NCBI RefSeq assembly: GCF_963662255.1
Contig: NC_085049.1
Span: 58,017,158 to 58,081,157, forward strand
Length of the DNA: 64,000 bases
Reading direction: 5' to 3'
DNA from: Cinclus cinclus
Lineage: Eukaryota; Chordata; Aves; Passeriformes; Cinclidae
The translations under genes and the position numbers were made by a program. The notes beneath the pieces were generated by a model. The model ran no database searches. It worked only from the letters and a program-made list of their open reading frames with translations, and had not been told where the DNA came from. Within the stretch, counting starts at the first letter, position 1, and every line of letters starts with the position of its first letter. Of this stretch, positions 24,260 to 54,400 are shown in pieces.

Positions 24260-24626
24260 ATTGGCTGACACAGCTATCAGTGAAAAATCTCCTCTCTTTC
24301 ATTGGCCAGCTCGAAAGAATGCCCACCCACCAGGGAGGGCTCTCTTGCAGCACTTAGTCCCATCCAAGCCTTTGAGATCCCTTATTCGATTGGCTGTCAC
24401 GGTTGTTTGTCACGAAGCCAGCTCTCCTATTGGACAGCTGGCCCCGGACACGTCGAGCGGGCTCTGTTGTGTGTGTATGTGTAGAAAACAAGCCGAGCTG
24501 GCAGTGCTTCTCCCATTGGCTTCGCGCTCACCGAGGGGGCGTGGCCTCTCCTCATGAATAACCACTACTCCACCCGCTGTCGCCATGGCAACATGCAAAT
24601 TTAGCCGCTGCTCCGCCGGTGATTGG
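24260..24626 (+). promoter_or_regulatory. Array of six ATTGG (inverted CCAAT) boxes
   Basis: ATTGG pentamers start at 24260, 24301, 24389, 24429, 24515 and 24622, all in the same orientation. Spacings are 41, 88, 40, 86 and 107 bp. Most are followed by C or CT, as in strong NF-Y sites. The last lies about 65 bp before the GTPBP1 start codon, the usual place for a CCAAT box. The array probably drives both divergent genes. Confidence 0.75.
24579..24600. promoter_or_regulatory. RFX X-box followed by octamer motif
   Basis: GTCGCCATGGCAAC (24579-24592) is an almost perfect inverted repeat matching the RFX consensus GTNRCC..RGYAAC. It overlaps by two bases or abuts ATGCAAAT (24593-24600), the canonical octamer for POU proteins. 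It lies between the fifth and sixth ATTGG boxes and about 90 bp upstream of the GTPBP1 start codon. Confidence 0.75.
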
Positions 24627-24689
24627 CGGGCACCGCCTTGGCGGGCCCGGGGGCGGGGCTGAGGCGGAGAGCCGGGCAGGGAAGGGAAG

Positions 24690-41815
<17,126 letters not shown>

Positions 41816-43990
41816 ATTTCTTATTCCTCCTCTCTCTGAGGAATTCCTCCCCTTCCCTTCATTTCTTATCCAAAAGATCCAGAGCAGCGTAAACCAAAAC
41901 CCATCCCAGCTGATTGGCTGCAGAAGAATCATCCCTCCTCCCTGCAGGAAGCGATGGAGAGGAGCATAATTTATAAGCTAATGAAGGTGATAAGACAGAG
42001 AACTGAGTAACAGACACCTTCCTCCTCCCCCTGTCGAAACATTTTTGTACATCATGGGCTTAGTTTTTATTCTTATTAGTTTTTATTATATTTTGTGTGC
42101 ATGAAGATGAGAGGGGAGTCTGGATAGAGCTGCAAAGAGCCAGTTAGTTGCCTCCCTCCTCCCTCACCCCTTTCTGCCCACAGGACTTGCTGCTCTCCCC
42201 TATTTGCTGTCTCAGATCCAGGGGTTATCAGATGCCTGAAATTTCAGACTTGCAAAGGTTAAAACAGGTTGTTTAGGATGGCTCCATGGAGCATTGTTTC
42301 ATCACCAGTGTGGCCTTGTGCCAAATATGTTTTGGATTCCCTCCCTCTTAAACTATTTCTAAGTGGATTTAATTTAATGTTGTAATGACTGAAGTTTGAA
42401 GGAGATGGTGAGAAAGTTCCTTAGTTGGAGATCTAAGAGGGAAACAAATTGGAAAGCAGTTGTTGATGTTAAGTTCAGGGATCCTATGCTCAATATCAAC
42501 AAATAATGTTGAAAGCACTTAAAATTTTAACTAGTGACAGAGTGGAATGGGCAGACACTTACCCACCCCATTCCCCTTCCCAACGTGCTGCTTTTCCTAG
42601 CGTTTGTTCAGTACACATTGGAGCAAATCTAACCTGCCTCTCAAGGTTGCAGCAGCTCCACTGACAGTATTAAGAACAGTGCAGGAGCGCTCAGTCCATC
42701 CCGTGAGCCAGAGAAAAGCCTTCTCACCTCGACGGACAGAGGTCGCAGGTGGCAAGATAGCTTTGGAACAGAGACACCAGGCTAACGACCTCCCCTTGGT
42801 TTTGTTTACTCCAAGATTTCCAAAACCTTTTTGGAACTCACTGGCCAAACTTTGCCATGGCAGAGGTAGGATTTGTCTTATCCCCTCTTGGCCCAAGAGG
42901 GCAGTGACAGATTGGTACCAAATTTGTTGAAGTGCTTTCAAGGTTGGAAGTACGTGGTATTTTTTTTGACTTTCATTGATTTTTTTTTTTAAGATTTTAT
43001 TTTTCTTAATGAGAAATTCTGGCTTCTCCAAGACGGCCCTTCAAGTACAGTTTACAAATTACTGGTGGAATGGTTTCTTAACCATATAATGAGTTTTTCA
43101 AGTGATTGATCCCTGCTTATTTTGATCTCTTTTCTTGGAACCCTGCCTCCTCGCTTGGCTCCGGTGAGGACAGGAATTATCCTCTGCCAGCTTGTGATGA
43201 GCTCTGGGAGCATGGTAGCATTTTGAGGAGGAGGTGGCATCCTCAGTAAATCATGGCTCTCCCCAGCAGGTGCGGTCAGGCTCGGTTTCCTCTGAGGGCT
43301 TCCTCCTCCAATGAAGGACTTTTATTTTAATTAGAGAGAAAGACTGCAAATTTTTTGTCCCTCCTTAGCGGGTTGTTCCTGTTCCGTACTCTGTGTCACC
43401 TGTGTGGCGTTCATTCCAGTTCACCTTGTGACTTGGGGTAGGCTTCCAGGCCGGCCGAGTGGCAGAGCGCATCTTCCACTGCCAACACCAGCACTCCAAG
43501 AGCATTCAGTGGCATGGGAGAGGTGAGAAACGTGGTTTGGAGACAAGGGTCCTTTGCCTTAGAGACTGCAGTGGGTGGAAGGGGGAGGTCAGACAGTCCT
43601 TTTCCAAGCTATGTGCCTAAATACCAGCCCTCTCCTGGCGAGGGAGGAACTATAGGCGGCTACAACACTAATAGCACCCACATTGTGAGGGGGTGTGAGG
43701 TGTGGCTACAGCAGGGCACAAGAGCCTGGCTTCTTTGTCTTCTGGCCCTGTAGCAGCATCAAACTGCATCTGATTTTACTGCCCTCTGCTTCTGAGGGGA
43801 GCAGGGAGCTCCAGGCGGTTTTCTCTTTCTCCATTCCTTGTGCTCCAAATGAAGGAGACTGCTGAGACTGAAAGAAGGTTCACTTGTTTGTGCAAAGGAG
43901 GTGGTGTGATCTCTCTTTTGTGACCAGCATTTACAGATCACTCAGGCCAGTGTGATCTATAAAATAAATTTTAAAAAAGTTTGTTCCAAG
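41816..43990 (+). other. GTPBP1 3' untranslated region (inferred)
   Basis: About 2.2 kb of non-coding sequence follows the GTPBP1 stop and ends at an AATAAA at 43,963-43,968. It contains several long T-rich tracts and no supported open frame. A similar 3' UTR length is known for mammalian GTPBP1. Confidence 0.65.
43963..43968 (+). terminator. GTPBP1 poly(A) signal (AATAAA)
   Basis: CTATAAAATAAATTTT lies about 2.15 kb after the stop and is followed by a GT-rich stretch (GTTTGTTCC, GTGTGTC) of the kind that binds the cleavage stimulation factor. Confidence 0.7.
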
Positions 43991-46900
43991 TGAAAGTGTG
44001 TCTTGATTTTTGGTGCTCTGGAAAACCAGGCTGAAATCCAGAGGAAGTGGGTTTGCCTGGCACCAGGTTCCTTTGCTGGCTACACGAAGAGGCTGTGCTC
44101 ATAGTGACTGCAGGGCATGGCACAGCACAGGAGAGCTGCTGCTGAGCCCCTGCCCAGCCCTGACAGCTTTTACTCTGGCCAAAATGAAGTGCAGAGTGGT
44201 AAAATGAGAACATGGCTGTGTGAGACCCGTGCCAGTAGGTGTGAAGAGCAGCTCCAGCACATGACTTGGGGCCAGCCCCCTGAGAGAAACTCTGTTAGTG
44301 CACTGCTGCATCTCTGGCAGTGCCTTGCATGCCTGGGACATGCACCTCACCTGTTTCTACAAATACAGTGGGACTCTCCAGGGTTTGCAAGAAGCCTTTT
44401 TCTGCCTCCTTGGTTGCTCTCAGAGGTTCACAAAGGCTTTTTCTGCTCTGCACAGCCCTTTCATAGGTAAGTGTTGGGCTGTGGTAGCTGGAGCTGAGGC
44501 CCATACAACCCTTTTCTTTCTGGAGGGGGCTTGTCCAGGGCCAGCAGAGAGCAAACCTGGCCCTAGCACAGTCTTCAGGGAGGAGCTGCATGGGTATTCC
44601 TCAACCTAAGCCTTCCGCCAAGTCCAGGTAAAGCAGACAAGGTTGTGGCCCTCCTCAAGCCAGTTCAATTTCCCAGTTTCCAGCTTTTTTTATGCACTAA
44701 CTTAACTTCCTCATGCTGAGGAAAATTAAGTATTTCCTTTCTGCTTGCTTTATAGCTGAGGAGTAGTTAACAGCCCATGTGAAGAAAAAGAGAAGCATAC
44801 AGACACCCTGAACTGAGCTTTGTGTCAGGCTTTGTCCCTGCTTTGCTGCTTCTCAGGGCCAAGCTGGGTTCTGTTCATGGTAAGGCAGAGGATAAGGGTA
44901 AGGGAAGGCTTGGGAGGTGACTGAAGAATGAGGACAGCCATAATATCACAGACTTAAGGAAGCAGCAGTTTTAGGAGTAAGTCTTGTTTCAGTTTTTGCA
45001 TCCTTGAGCCTGCTCAATGACAAGGTGATAAATCTGTTAACCAGCCCTAGACTTAGTACCTCAGGCTGGAAAACTAAGGATTTGCCATTAAACAACATAG
45101 AAGAGCTCTAAGAATAGCTTTGTTACTCCACTAGCTGTGCATCATTCCCAACAGCAAATTCAGTTACAAAACATCCAAACTATGCTGGGCAGTTTTGATA
45201 TAATTTATGTCTTGGTCTTTTTTTTTTTTTTCTTGCATAGGCATAAATTACAATCTGTTGATTTAAAAAGGAACAAAACAGTGCAGCATTTGCAACAGGC
45301 TACAGCATCAAACACAAACTCCTGTCTGTAACCATCTGTTTCTGCAGGGCTAATTCATAACACGTGTGTAGGGCAAACTGAGAAGCAAAGAGAAGAGAGG
45401 AGGGAAATGGAGTAAATTAAGAGAAATCTGCTCCCACAGCTGTTCTGCATTTTTCCTGCCTCACCAGGCTCATCTTCGGCATCAGCTCTAGGATTAAATA
45501 CCCCCGGGCAGAGAAGCACATGCTGAAGCAAGGGTTTTCTGTGCCCTCTTTTGCAGCTCTGGGAAGTGCTGCAAGTTACAATCTCAAGACCCAGCAGCTC
45601 TGGGCACTCGGCACAGGTGCTTGGGCTGCTGCCCAGCACTGATGCTGAATTTGGGGACTGAAAACTCAGCATATGTTCCTGAGGATCCTCACACAGATGG
45701 CATGGTGAGGCCTCAAAACCAGATAGAAAAGAACATGAAGCCCCAGGATGAGCTCTCACTAGTGGCTCCAGAAAGTTTTACTTAGAACAGCAACGATTTT
45801 CACGTCCAAAGGACAGAGCAAGCTTGCACTGTAAAGACAAAGGCTCCCTAATGCAGACACAGAAGTTAACGCCCACATGGAAGGAGCAGAGATCCCACTA
45901 CAACTCCATTTTCAGGGGAAGAGGTCACCTTTCCTACCTCTCACCAGCATGCCTGATTTACCACAAAATATTTTTTTCTTGGGCAAAGACCTTGTCTGCC
46001 CTTACAGTCCAAGTCAGAAGGGAGGTAAGAAAAGGGGTTTTCCCAGGCTTGTGGTTATAGCTCTTACTCCAGCAGCCAGAAAAAGGTGAGAAAAAGGGAG
46101 AACTTAATCTCTGCTCGCTCTTTATGATTCAAATAAATACAGGAGTTGGTCTCCTGAGCCCACAACAGGTCTAGGCATTCATAAAAGCACAGCACCATGT
46201 GCTCAGTGCACTCATGGACACAACTCCAAGGCAAGCGGGCAGCTGTAGACCAGTTTAAAATAACTTTGGCTGTGGATGCCAAGAATTAAGACTATGCTCA
46301 ATATAGGAGAGAATTTATAGTCCCTGGCTCTGGCTCCAGGTCAGCTTTCTCCCTGCAGCAGGGCCTCCCAGCTCTGCAAGAGGCTCCACAGGGTAATTTT
46401 AACCTGTTGGAGACAGGACTGTGCCCTCTGGGCTCACTTCCCCTGCTTGGAGCAAGGAGACCCCTTCAGAAGGGATGTGCTGCCACCATCCTCACCCTCC
46501 CAAGATGGCAGGGAGGGAGTCAAGACTCAGCAGCTCTGCCTGATGCCCATCACGGGACGCTGTAAGGAGACACTACTTCAGCCCCTCCTCCTCCTCCTCT
46601 ATGCCTACAGTGCTTCAAGCAGTGACCACCAGAGGGGGAATCAATACATGGAGCTCTCATGGTGTGAGGGGAAGGGCAATGCCAACCCTTGACAGGGCTG
46701 AAACACTGACCATGAGCCTTTTAGCTTTTCTTTCAATGAAACATAACTAAAAGCTGGAGGAAGTTAACACTATCCAAGAACATAAGCCAAACTGTGATGC
46801 AGCCACCCAGGAGTTGGAGAGGCCAGATGGCCCTGGCACCCCTCAGCCTGGGGTAGGTCCCTGTGCATCCTTCCTGCAAACCCCTGCTGTGCCTCCACCC

Positions 46901-48455
46901 ATCCCAACAGTACAGGCAAGATTTACATGCCCACTGCAGGCAGAACTCCCCCTCCTGCTCCAGCCCAGTCCTCCCACAGCCAGGGCTCAGAGAACAGTGC
47001 AATGCCAGTGAGGAGAGGTAGGAGGAAAAGGGAGCCCTTCCAAGAGAAAGGAGGTCAGCCTGCACCAGCCATCTGCCATGGAGGACCCGAGAGCTGAGGG
47101 AGCCCTGCAGGCAGGGGGTGGCTCTGCATGCTGGCACCTGCAGTGGCGATTGCCCCATCTCCCTCTGAAAAGCCCTACAGAGCCCTGGGGCAGCAGCTCC
47201 CACTTGCTGCTAACAGTCAAGTATATACAGATGCAGCCATGGGCAAGAGGCCACAGCCATGCATTGCAGTCTCGGAGGCCATCCAGTGAAAGGAAGGCAG
47301 GGAATGCCTCCAGCACCCCACCAGCAGCAGTGCACAGAGGATCCCAGCTTTCAAGCCCATCTACCAAGCCACCAATAATGTGAGGCCCATATTTTAAACA
47401 GCTCTGCTCATCTTATTCTAGCTTATCCTATTGTGTGTGCTATTCTCCTACTAAACCAAGCTCTAGCCCTCTCCACATCTAAACCACTCATCCAAGTGGC
47501 ACTATGTAACATTCTCTGGTTAAGTACAAATTGCATGAAAAAAATCTTTTTTCCCTTTGTTACTACAAACCCACTTCCCCCCCCCCCCCGCACAAAAAAA
47601 AAAAAAAAAACAAACAACCCCAACTGGAAAATAGGTCCCCTCCCCACCCCTCTTAAAAAAAAATAATCAGAACAAACCCCCGAGGAAAAGCAGGCAACAG
47701 GAATTTTCAATAGCATCATCAAGCTTAACACTGGGGAGGCAGCCAGCCAGGGAGGCCAACATCTCCAACTTGGCTACTGACAACAGAAGGGCTTGGCAGC
47801 ACTGATGTGGACTCTGCCACCAACACGCGCCACGCTCCTCTCCTCCTGCTGCCCTGAACCATAAGTTTTATGTTAATACTTCATCAATACTGTCTTATTT
47901 CCTCTTTGCCAGCCCAGCATTGCGGGGCTGGAGATTTCTACCCAAACCAACACCAAGGCAAGAGAAGTGACCCTGTGTGAAGGGGACTTGGTGGTCATGA
48001 CCAGTGGCTCCCACCTATTCTGGCAGCACTGAGTCAGGCACCACGATCCCACACATGGATCTCCTGCACCCAAGCCTGCCTGAAGCACATCACAAAATGA
48101 CACACCCCTCTCCCAAGCCTGGGCCATGCTAGAAAGGAGTGGGACAACAGGGAAGAGGGGCAGCGCAAACCTGATACAAAGTTAGCTTAAGAAGTTAAAA
48201 TGTCCCATACCCACTGAAAACAAGCCAGGCTGCGCTAGGACCCACGTGGGATGCTCTAGCCTCACCACCCTGGTCCTTGGAAGAGTGAAAGCCTCACCCC
48301 TTCAACACCAGCTCTTCTCCTCCCCGCAGGAGAACAGCTTCTTCCTGGGGCAGCTGCTGACACATGCCAGGGTTTCTAAGTGCAAAGCAGTGAACCAGAC
48401 ACATCCCCTCCTGCTGTCAGCCCGGCAGCATCCTCATCCCACGCGGGGCCGGGGG
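43991..48455. other. Convergent intergenic region with SUN2 3' UTR
   Basis: No supported exon of another gene lies between the end of GTPBP1 and the SUN2 stop codon. The part next to SUN2 should be its 3' UTR, but I cannot fix its end because no clear minus-strand AATAAA stands out. Low-complexity tracts occur at 45,217-45,231 (T run) and 47,578-47,660 (C run then A run). Confidence 0.5.
47577..47611. repeat. C-run followed by A-run
   Basis: About 13 C, a G, then CACA and some 18 A lie downstream of SUN2. It is low complexity and probably length-variable; the A run could be the old tail of a retroposed sequence, but no element body is recognisable. Confidence 0.75.
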
Positions 48456-51400
48456 TCAGTGCGCCGGCTCCCCATGCACTCGGAAGCGGTAGATGCAAGT
48501 GTACTCGGGGTGGCCCCAATTGCTCAGCACCCGAAGCTCCACCAGCTGGTATGTGCCCACGGAGTCACCCTTGGGGAGGAGGGAAAAGAAAAACCTCAGA
48601 TCTCAAAGACCCCATTTACTTCTCGGGGGTCAGGTGCTTCAGGGACAAAGTGTTTACCTCCAAGTAAAATGTTTGGATGGGGTCACCATTGTGGTCATAG
48701 GTGAACTGTCCAAGGAGAAGGCCCTCCTCCTCTCCTTCTTCTTTTAAGCCCTAAGGAAGGGCAGGGAGGCAGAAGGGGAGAATCAGGGGTCATCAGAGAG
48801 GGAGAGCAGAGGTCATGCACTGCACACATGCAGGGCAGAAGAGGGACAGGGAGACACAAGCGTGCTTGGCCCCCACTCTTGCTCTTCCAGGACAAAACAG
48901 ACAAATGGGAACAGGGACCAGGGGGGAAGGATGAAGGGGGGAAAGACCAGAAGTTACATCTAATCAAGGCCCTTTGTCCCTGTGTCCCCCCCCAAACTCT
49001 TTCTGAAACCTGGTGCTGCCCCTCTCCCCACCAGTATTTATTATTCCTCTTCTTCAGGGTAAGACCAACCTCCCCAGAGCATTCCACAGACAGGTATGGG
49101 GTTTGTTAGCCATCCCTTCCAGCACCTTCCCACTGTGTCCCACCCCCCCACCCCCCCCTCAGGTCTGGGCAGGGGCACTCACATAGACAGCAAAGTCCTT
49201 GGGGGCACTGGGGATGGTCCCCTGCGGCGAGAGGGCTTTTGGGATGTGCTCCAGCGTCACGGCCGTGGGGCGGATAATGCCAGAGAGGCGGATGACAGCA
49301 AAGCCCTGGGAGCCACGAAATGCCCAGCAGTTCCCAGGGTTGACATCTGGCTACGAGCATGGAAGTGAGATGCCAGCAATGTTACCACCATCAGAGTAAT
49401 TTTTCTCCCACCAGCCTGGCTGCTGGCTTGGAGCAAGAGTCAAAAGGCAATAAAACCCCCACGATAACCAGCCCAGTCCTCCCACTCAGTGCCCACCTGC
49501 AGGATGACACGGGGGGACTGTGAGTGATACCACAGGGGGATGCCAAACAGGCTCAGCAGCGCTGTCCGTGTCTCGTAGGTCTCTGAGCAGCGAGTGTTGA
49601 TGACGCTGGCCCCTGGCATGAGAGGGGATGGCAGCAGGTGAGCTGCATGCCAGCACCACGTGGTCACCTCCCCAGGACTCATCCCAACCACCTACCTGCT
49701 GACTCGAGGGCATAATCAACCATCCCCACACGGTCCTCGCTGTAGCGCTTCAGGGCCTGGCCCACGATGAGATGCACTTGCTGCAGCGGGAGCAGAGGGC
49801 ACAGGAGGGCGATGAACTGGGGCAGGCATCCTGCCCCCCACCCGCCTGCCCCTGCAGGGACAGAGGGTGCAAAGACCTTCCCACAAAACAGCCAGGGGAT
49901 AGAACAGCCACGGCATGAATCACCATGGCAAAAATGAGAGGACACGCATTTGGCTGGGAAGCCTCGTTAGAGGTTGCTAAAAATACCCCATGGGAGAGGA
50001 GCTGTGTAGTGAAGGGGCAGTGCCCAGGCACGCTGCACTTGCCTGTCCCCGAGAGGGGGCTGGCCCAGAGGGAGGAGAGCTACCACCAGTCAGTCTGACA
50101 GACCACCCAGAATCATCTGCTGGTCCCTCCTGCCCTGTCCCACAGGACTGAAGGGAGCTCACCTCGTCCAGAAAAAGAGGAGATGGCTGGAGCATCCATC
50201 TGGAGCCCAACCCAGCCGAAGGAGCTAAGATCCTGCAGCATCACTTTGGGTCAAAACTTTACAGACAGCACAAAGCTTGCACAGACTACAGGGACTGCTA
50301 ATCCCAGCCTGATCCCTCCCTCCACTACCTCCACAGGGAATTGCCAGCAACTCTTTCCAAAGCAAGCAGGCTCATTTTTTCCCCTTGGTGTCATTCTGCT
50401 GAAATGCTTTGCACCAAACAACTCAGCAGTGCTGCTGAAGAATGGGGATAAGCAAGATGCTCCACCCATGAAAGCCTTGTTGGCACCTGTCCCACATTCT
50501 GAGTGAAGGCTGCACGAGCAGAAGCTTGGATTTTAAGACATTAAGAGCCTTGCAGGGCTGCAGGTATTACCACCTGCAACCCCTTCCAGAGCACAGAGCA
50601 GGCGCAAACTGAGAAGAGAGTGGCAGAGGAGTTGATCCTGGGCTCCTGTGAGCCCAGGATCAATATCCCAGCCGTGGGGACTGTGCCAATGCCTCTGCCA
50701 CCTGCCAGACACACACGCCAGCCCCCTGCACACACGAAGAGGGGCACAGTCCCCAACCCCATACCTGTGGTCACCCCTCATGTCCTTGGGGCTCAGGCCA
50801 GTACTCACCTCCTCTGTCACTCCTGCAGTCCCTCCTTGCCGCAGGGCCACTCCAATACCAGCCTGGGCATCCCGTGCTGACAACCTCCTGTCCTCCAGGA
50901 CCTTAGCAAGGATCTTGTGCTCCAGAGCCTGGAGTTCTGCTTGCAAATCTTCCCGCTGGAGGATGAAAGCAGCTGCAGAATCCTGCTGGGACTGGGACAG
51001 GAACCTACTGATCCACACCGGGAATTGCGCTTCCACCTGGAATGGTGCAGACAGAGTTTAGCCTTGGAGCAGTGACCCCTGCTTGCCTTTCTGCCAAGGG
51101 ACCAGGGACTCACATCAGCCCTCACAGTCTTCAGCTGCTCCAGTATCCCCTCCACATGCTTCCCCATCACCTCCTGGTCTGACTTGAGGCTTGCCAGCTC
51201 CCTCCTCAGCACGGCCACCTCCTGCTCCAGCTTATCCAGCTCCTGCCGGAAGGCGCCTCGCAGCTTTTCCTGCACTGAGCTGTGCCGAGAGAAAGGTAAA
51301 AAACCTTGTGCCAATAGGCCCAGTTCCCTTCTGCAAACTGGAGGAAGAGGCTCATCCCACATCACCTATGCTCAACCCCATCTCCAGAGCCAGTTCTAAT

Positions 51401-54400
51401 TCCAGTGGCAATGACCTCTTCTACTCCATCCCCTGGGAAAGCATCCTCAGCTCACCCTTCAGCTGAAGGGCCACATTCACAGTCATGCAAAGTAACAGTG
51501 GCAAAAGTCATTTGTTGCCATTGCTCTTGGAGCCCTTCTGCCAGCCACAGAATCACAGAATGGGTCAGGTTGGAACAAGCTACAGAGGGTCATTTGGTCC
51601 AACCTCCCTGCTCCAGCAGGATCATGACAGAATACGTGGCACAGGATTGCATCCGTAAACTGTCTCCAGTGAGGGAGTCTCCACAACCTTATCTGGGGAC
51701 TCTGTTCCACTGTGTGGTCACTGCACAGTAAAGTTCTTCATATTCAGGTGGAAGCTCCTGTGTATCAGTTTCTGCCTATTGCCTCTTGTCCTATTGCTTG
51801 GCACCACTGAGCAGAGCCTGGCTTCACCCTTCTGACACTCTCCCTTCAGATACTGATACACACAGGTGAGGTCCACTCTCAGTTGTCTCTTCTCAAGGTG
51901 AACAGGCCCAGCTCCTTCAGCCTTTCCCATTAAGAGAGTTTGTCCAGTCCCTTCATCTTCTCTGTAGCCCTCTGCTAGACCTGCTCCAGGAACTCCATGT
52001 CTTCCCTGTACTACTGAGGCGCCCAGAACCGGACACAGCACTCCAGAGGTGGCCTCACTAGTGCTGGATAGAGGGACAAGATCACCTCCCTCAACCTACT
52101 GACAATGCCCTTCCCAATGCACCCTAGGACACCTCTTGCCTTTTTGGCCAGAAGTGCTGGCTCCCACAGACACCCACACATGTATCCTTCCTTTCCCCTA
52201 CCCCACACTATGCCTCTTGATCTTTCCTTTGTCCCAAATCAGGCCTGCAGACCCCTCCTAAGCCTGGTTGAGAGGAATTCACCCAGCTACCTGCCTGCCC
52301 CTAACAGAGCAATGGCCTTGCCCCACAGCGAGCGTTACCTCTGCCATTCCGAGTTCAGCTCCAGCAAGCGTGCTTCCATTTCCTACCAGGAAAGGGGGAA
52401 GTGGTGAGACCTGTGACACCACTGGAAAGGGTGTCCCGTCCAGGTACCACCACATGCTCGTCCACTTACCCGGGAAGCTTGTGCCATCTTGCCCACGCGC
52501 CCATCTAAATCCCTCTGCACCTGGGTTCGGAGCGCATCCAGCTCACCCTGAACGATGAGGAACAGGGTGGAATATCAGAGCCTAGTCCTGCACACCCCTT
52601 GCACACTCCATTTCCCATGTCACTCACCTGGAGGTGGTTGGCCATGTCAGTGCGGAGACGCTCCTTCAGCCCCGCGTCCCGGCGGCTCACCAGTCCCTCC
52701 AGCAGAGCAAGGATGTCCCCTGGGGGTGGTTCTCCCCCTGCTGCCACTGCTGCCGCCCCATGACGCAGCTCCCACCGTGACAGCTCAGCCTCCAGTGCCT
52801 CAAAGCGTTTCTCCAGGGACTGGAAGCGAGCCAGGAGTCTGTGTCCCCCCTGCAGCCACAAAAACAGGGCGTGATACAACCCCCAAGGGAAGTACCTGTT
52901 CCACAGGACCTCTGTGAAAGGGGAGCCTGACCACCCATTCCCCAGAGTCAGTGGCATCTTATTCATCTGTTGCTTCCCAGGAGAAGGCAGATGTTCCCTC
53001 TACTCCACCCCAGGGACACCCCAAGCATGAGATGGCCACAAGCTGGGGGAGCCAGTGTGGAACCATCATCTGCCCCATTCTCCACCATTCCTCATACCCT
53101 GGAAGCAATCGTTCAGCCATGGATCACACTGTCCCAGCTCTCCCTGAAAGGCACTCATCCCACCTGGGCCACCCTCACGCCTTTGCTGAAGCATACCTGG
53201 TCCAGCGTGGTCAGGTCCCCTGCCCCAGGAACATCAGAGGAGGAAAGCTTTCCAGCTCCCCACCACGGGAAGGAAGGCAGGCTGAGCGGTGACAGTCCAT
53301 ATGGGTAGAAGTACCAAGCTCCTGGGCGCAGAAGGACAAGATGGTCAAAAACCACAGGCTGGTAATGGGGCCACAGTGGTGGATAGGGTGGACATGCAGA
53401 TGCTCAGCCATCAGCATCTCCATGGATTACCAAGAGACAGTGGCACAGGGATGCAGGTAGACCACGTTACCAGAAGCCAAGAGCATGAGCTCCAGGCCAA
53501 CCCATCCCCCAGCTACTGCAGTGGGATGCTCTGCATTGCCCCAGATCTCAGGGCAGCACATCAAGGGAGGCTGGCTCACCGTAGGCAGCAGCAGTGAGGA
53601 GCAGCAGGAGCAGCAGCAGCAGCAGGGACCTCTTCAGACGTGGGTACCGCCTGGAGCACAGAAAAGAAAAAGGTGCCTGTAGGGCTGCAGCCATGTTCCA
53701 TCACCTTTGGGTGAGGACCAGAGGGAAAGCAAAGAGGACAAGACACCACCACCCCAAACGTGCCTCCCCTTTCCAGGGTCCTGCAGGCTTCCCCCACACT
53801 TCCCCCATCTTCGTGTCCCTCCCCAGCACACTCACCTGGAGAAGGGGACACTGTCCAGGTGGGAAGCCTTGCCAGTGAGGCGGTGCCAGGCCCCTGCCAG
53901 CCCCGAGAACAGCCACCCCATGAACCGAACTGCCAGGAGGAAAAACAAGTCTCAGGAGGAACCCGGGCAGAATGTCCCCTCCATGCCCAAGGGGTGGCAC
54001 CACAAGGGGATAAAACCCCTCCACCCAAACAGGGAATAGCACATACAGCAACCCAGAGAGTAGAGATGCTGACTGGCAAGAACACTGCTAGAAGTGCCCA
54101 TCTACCCCTCCACTCACCTGGAGAGGTGAACACTTGCCAGAGGAAGGAGCCCACCCTGGAGGCTGCAGTTCTCAGACCTGACCCAGAGCTACTCTGGCCT
54201 GAATAATAGTGACCTGGAAAGGAAGCAGCAAGTTACCAGTGCAGACAGCATCCCAGTACATTGCCCACAGCAAAGGCTTTGCACTGGGGGTGGCATCTAG
54301 CAGGGACTGGCAGCACACTGGGTACAGCCAGGCCCTGGGCTGGTCACCCAGGGGATGCCTCCCCTGCATTCCTGCCACTTACAGACAGAGTAGTGCATCC

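Noticed and set aside
47577..47660. A-run considered as the poly(A) tail of a processed pseudogene
   Set aside because: No gene-like body or flanking duplication is visible next to it.
53576..54154. 192-codon minus frame over SUN2 exons 4-6
   Set aside because: It is a read-through of introns in a frame other than that of SUN2; the SUN2 exons explain the conserved parts.
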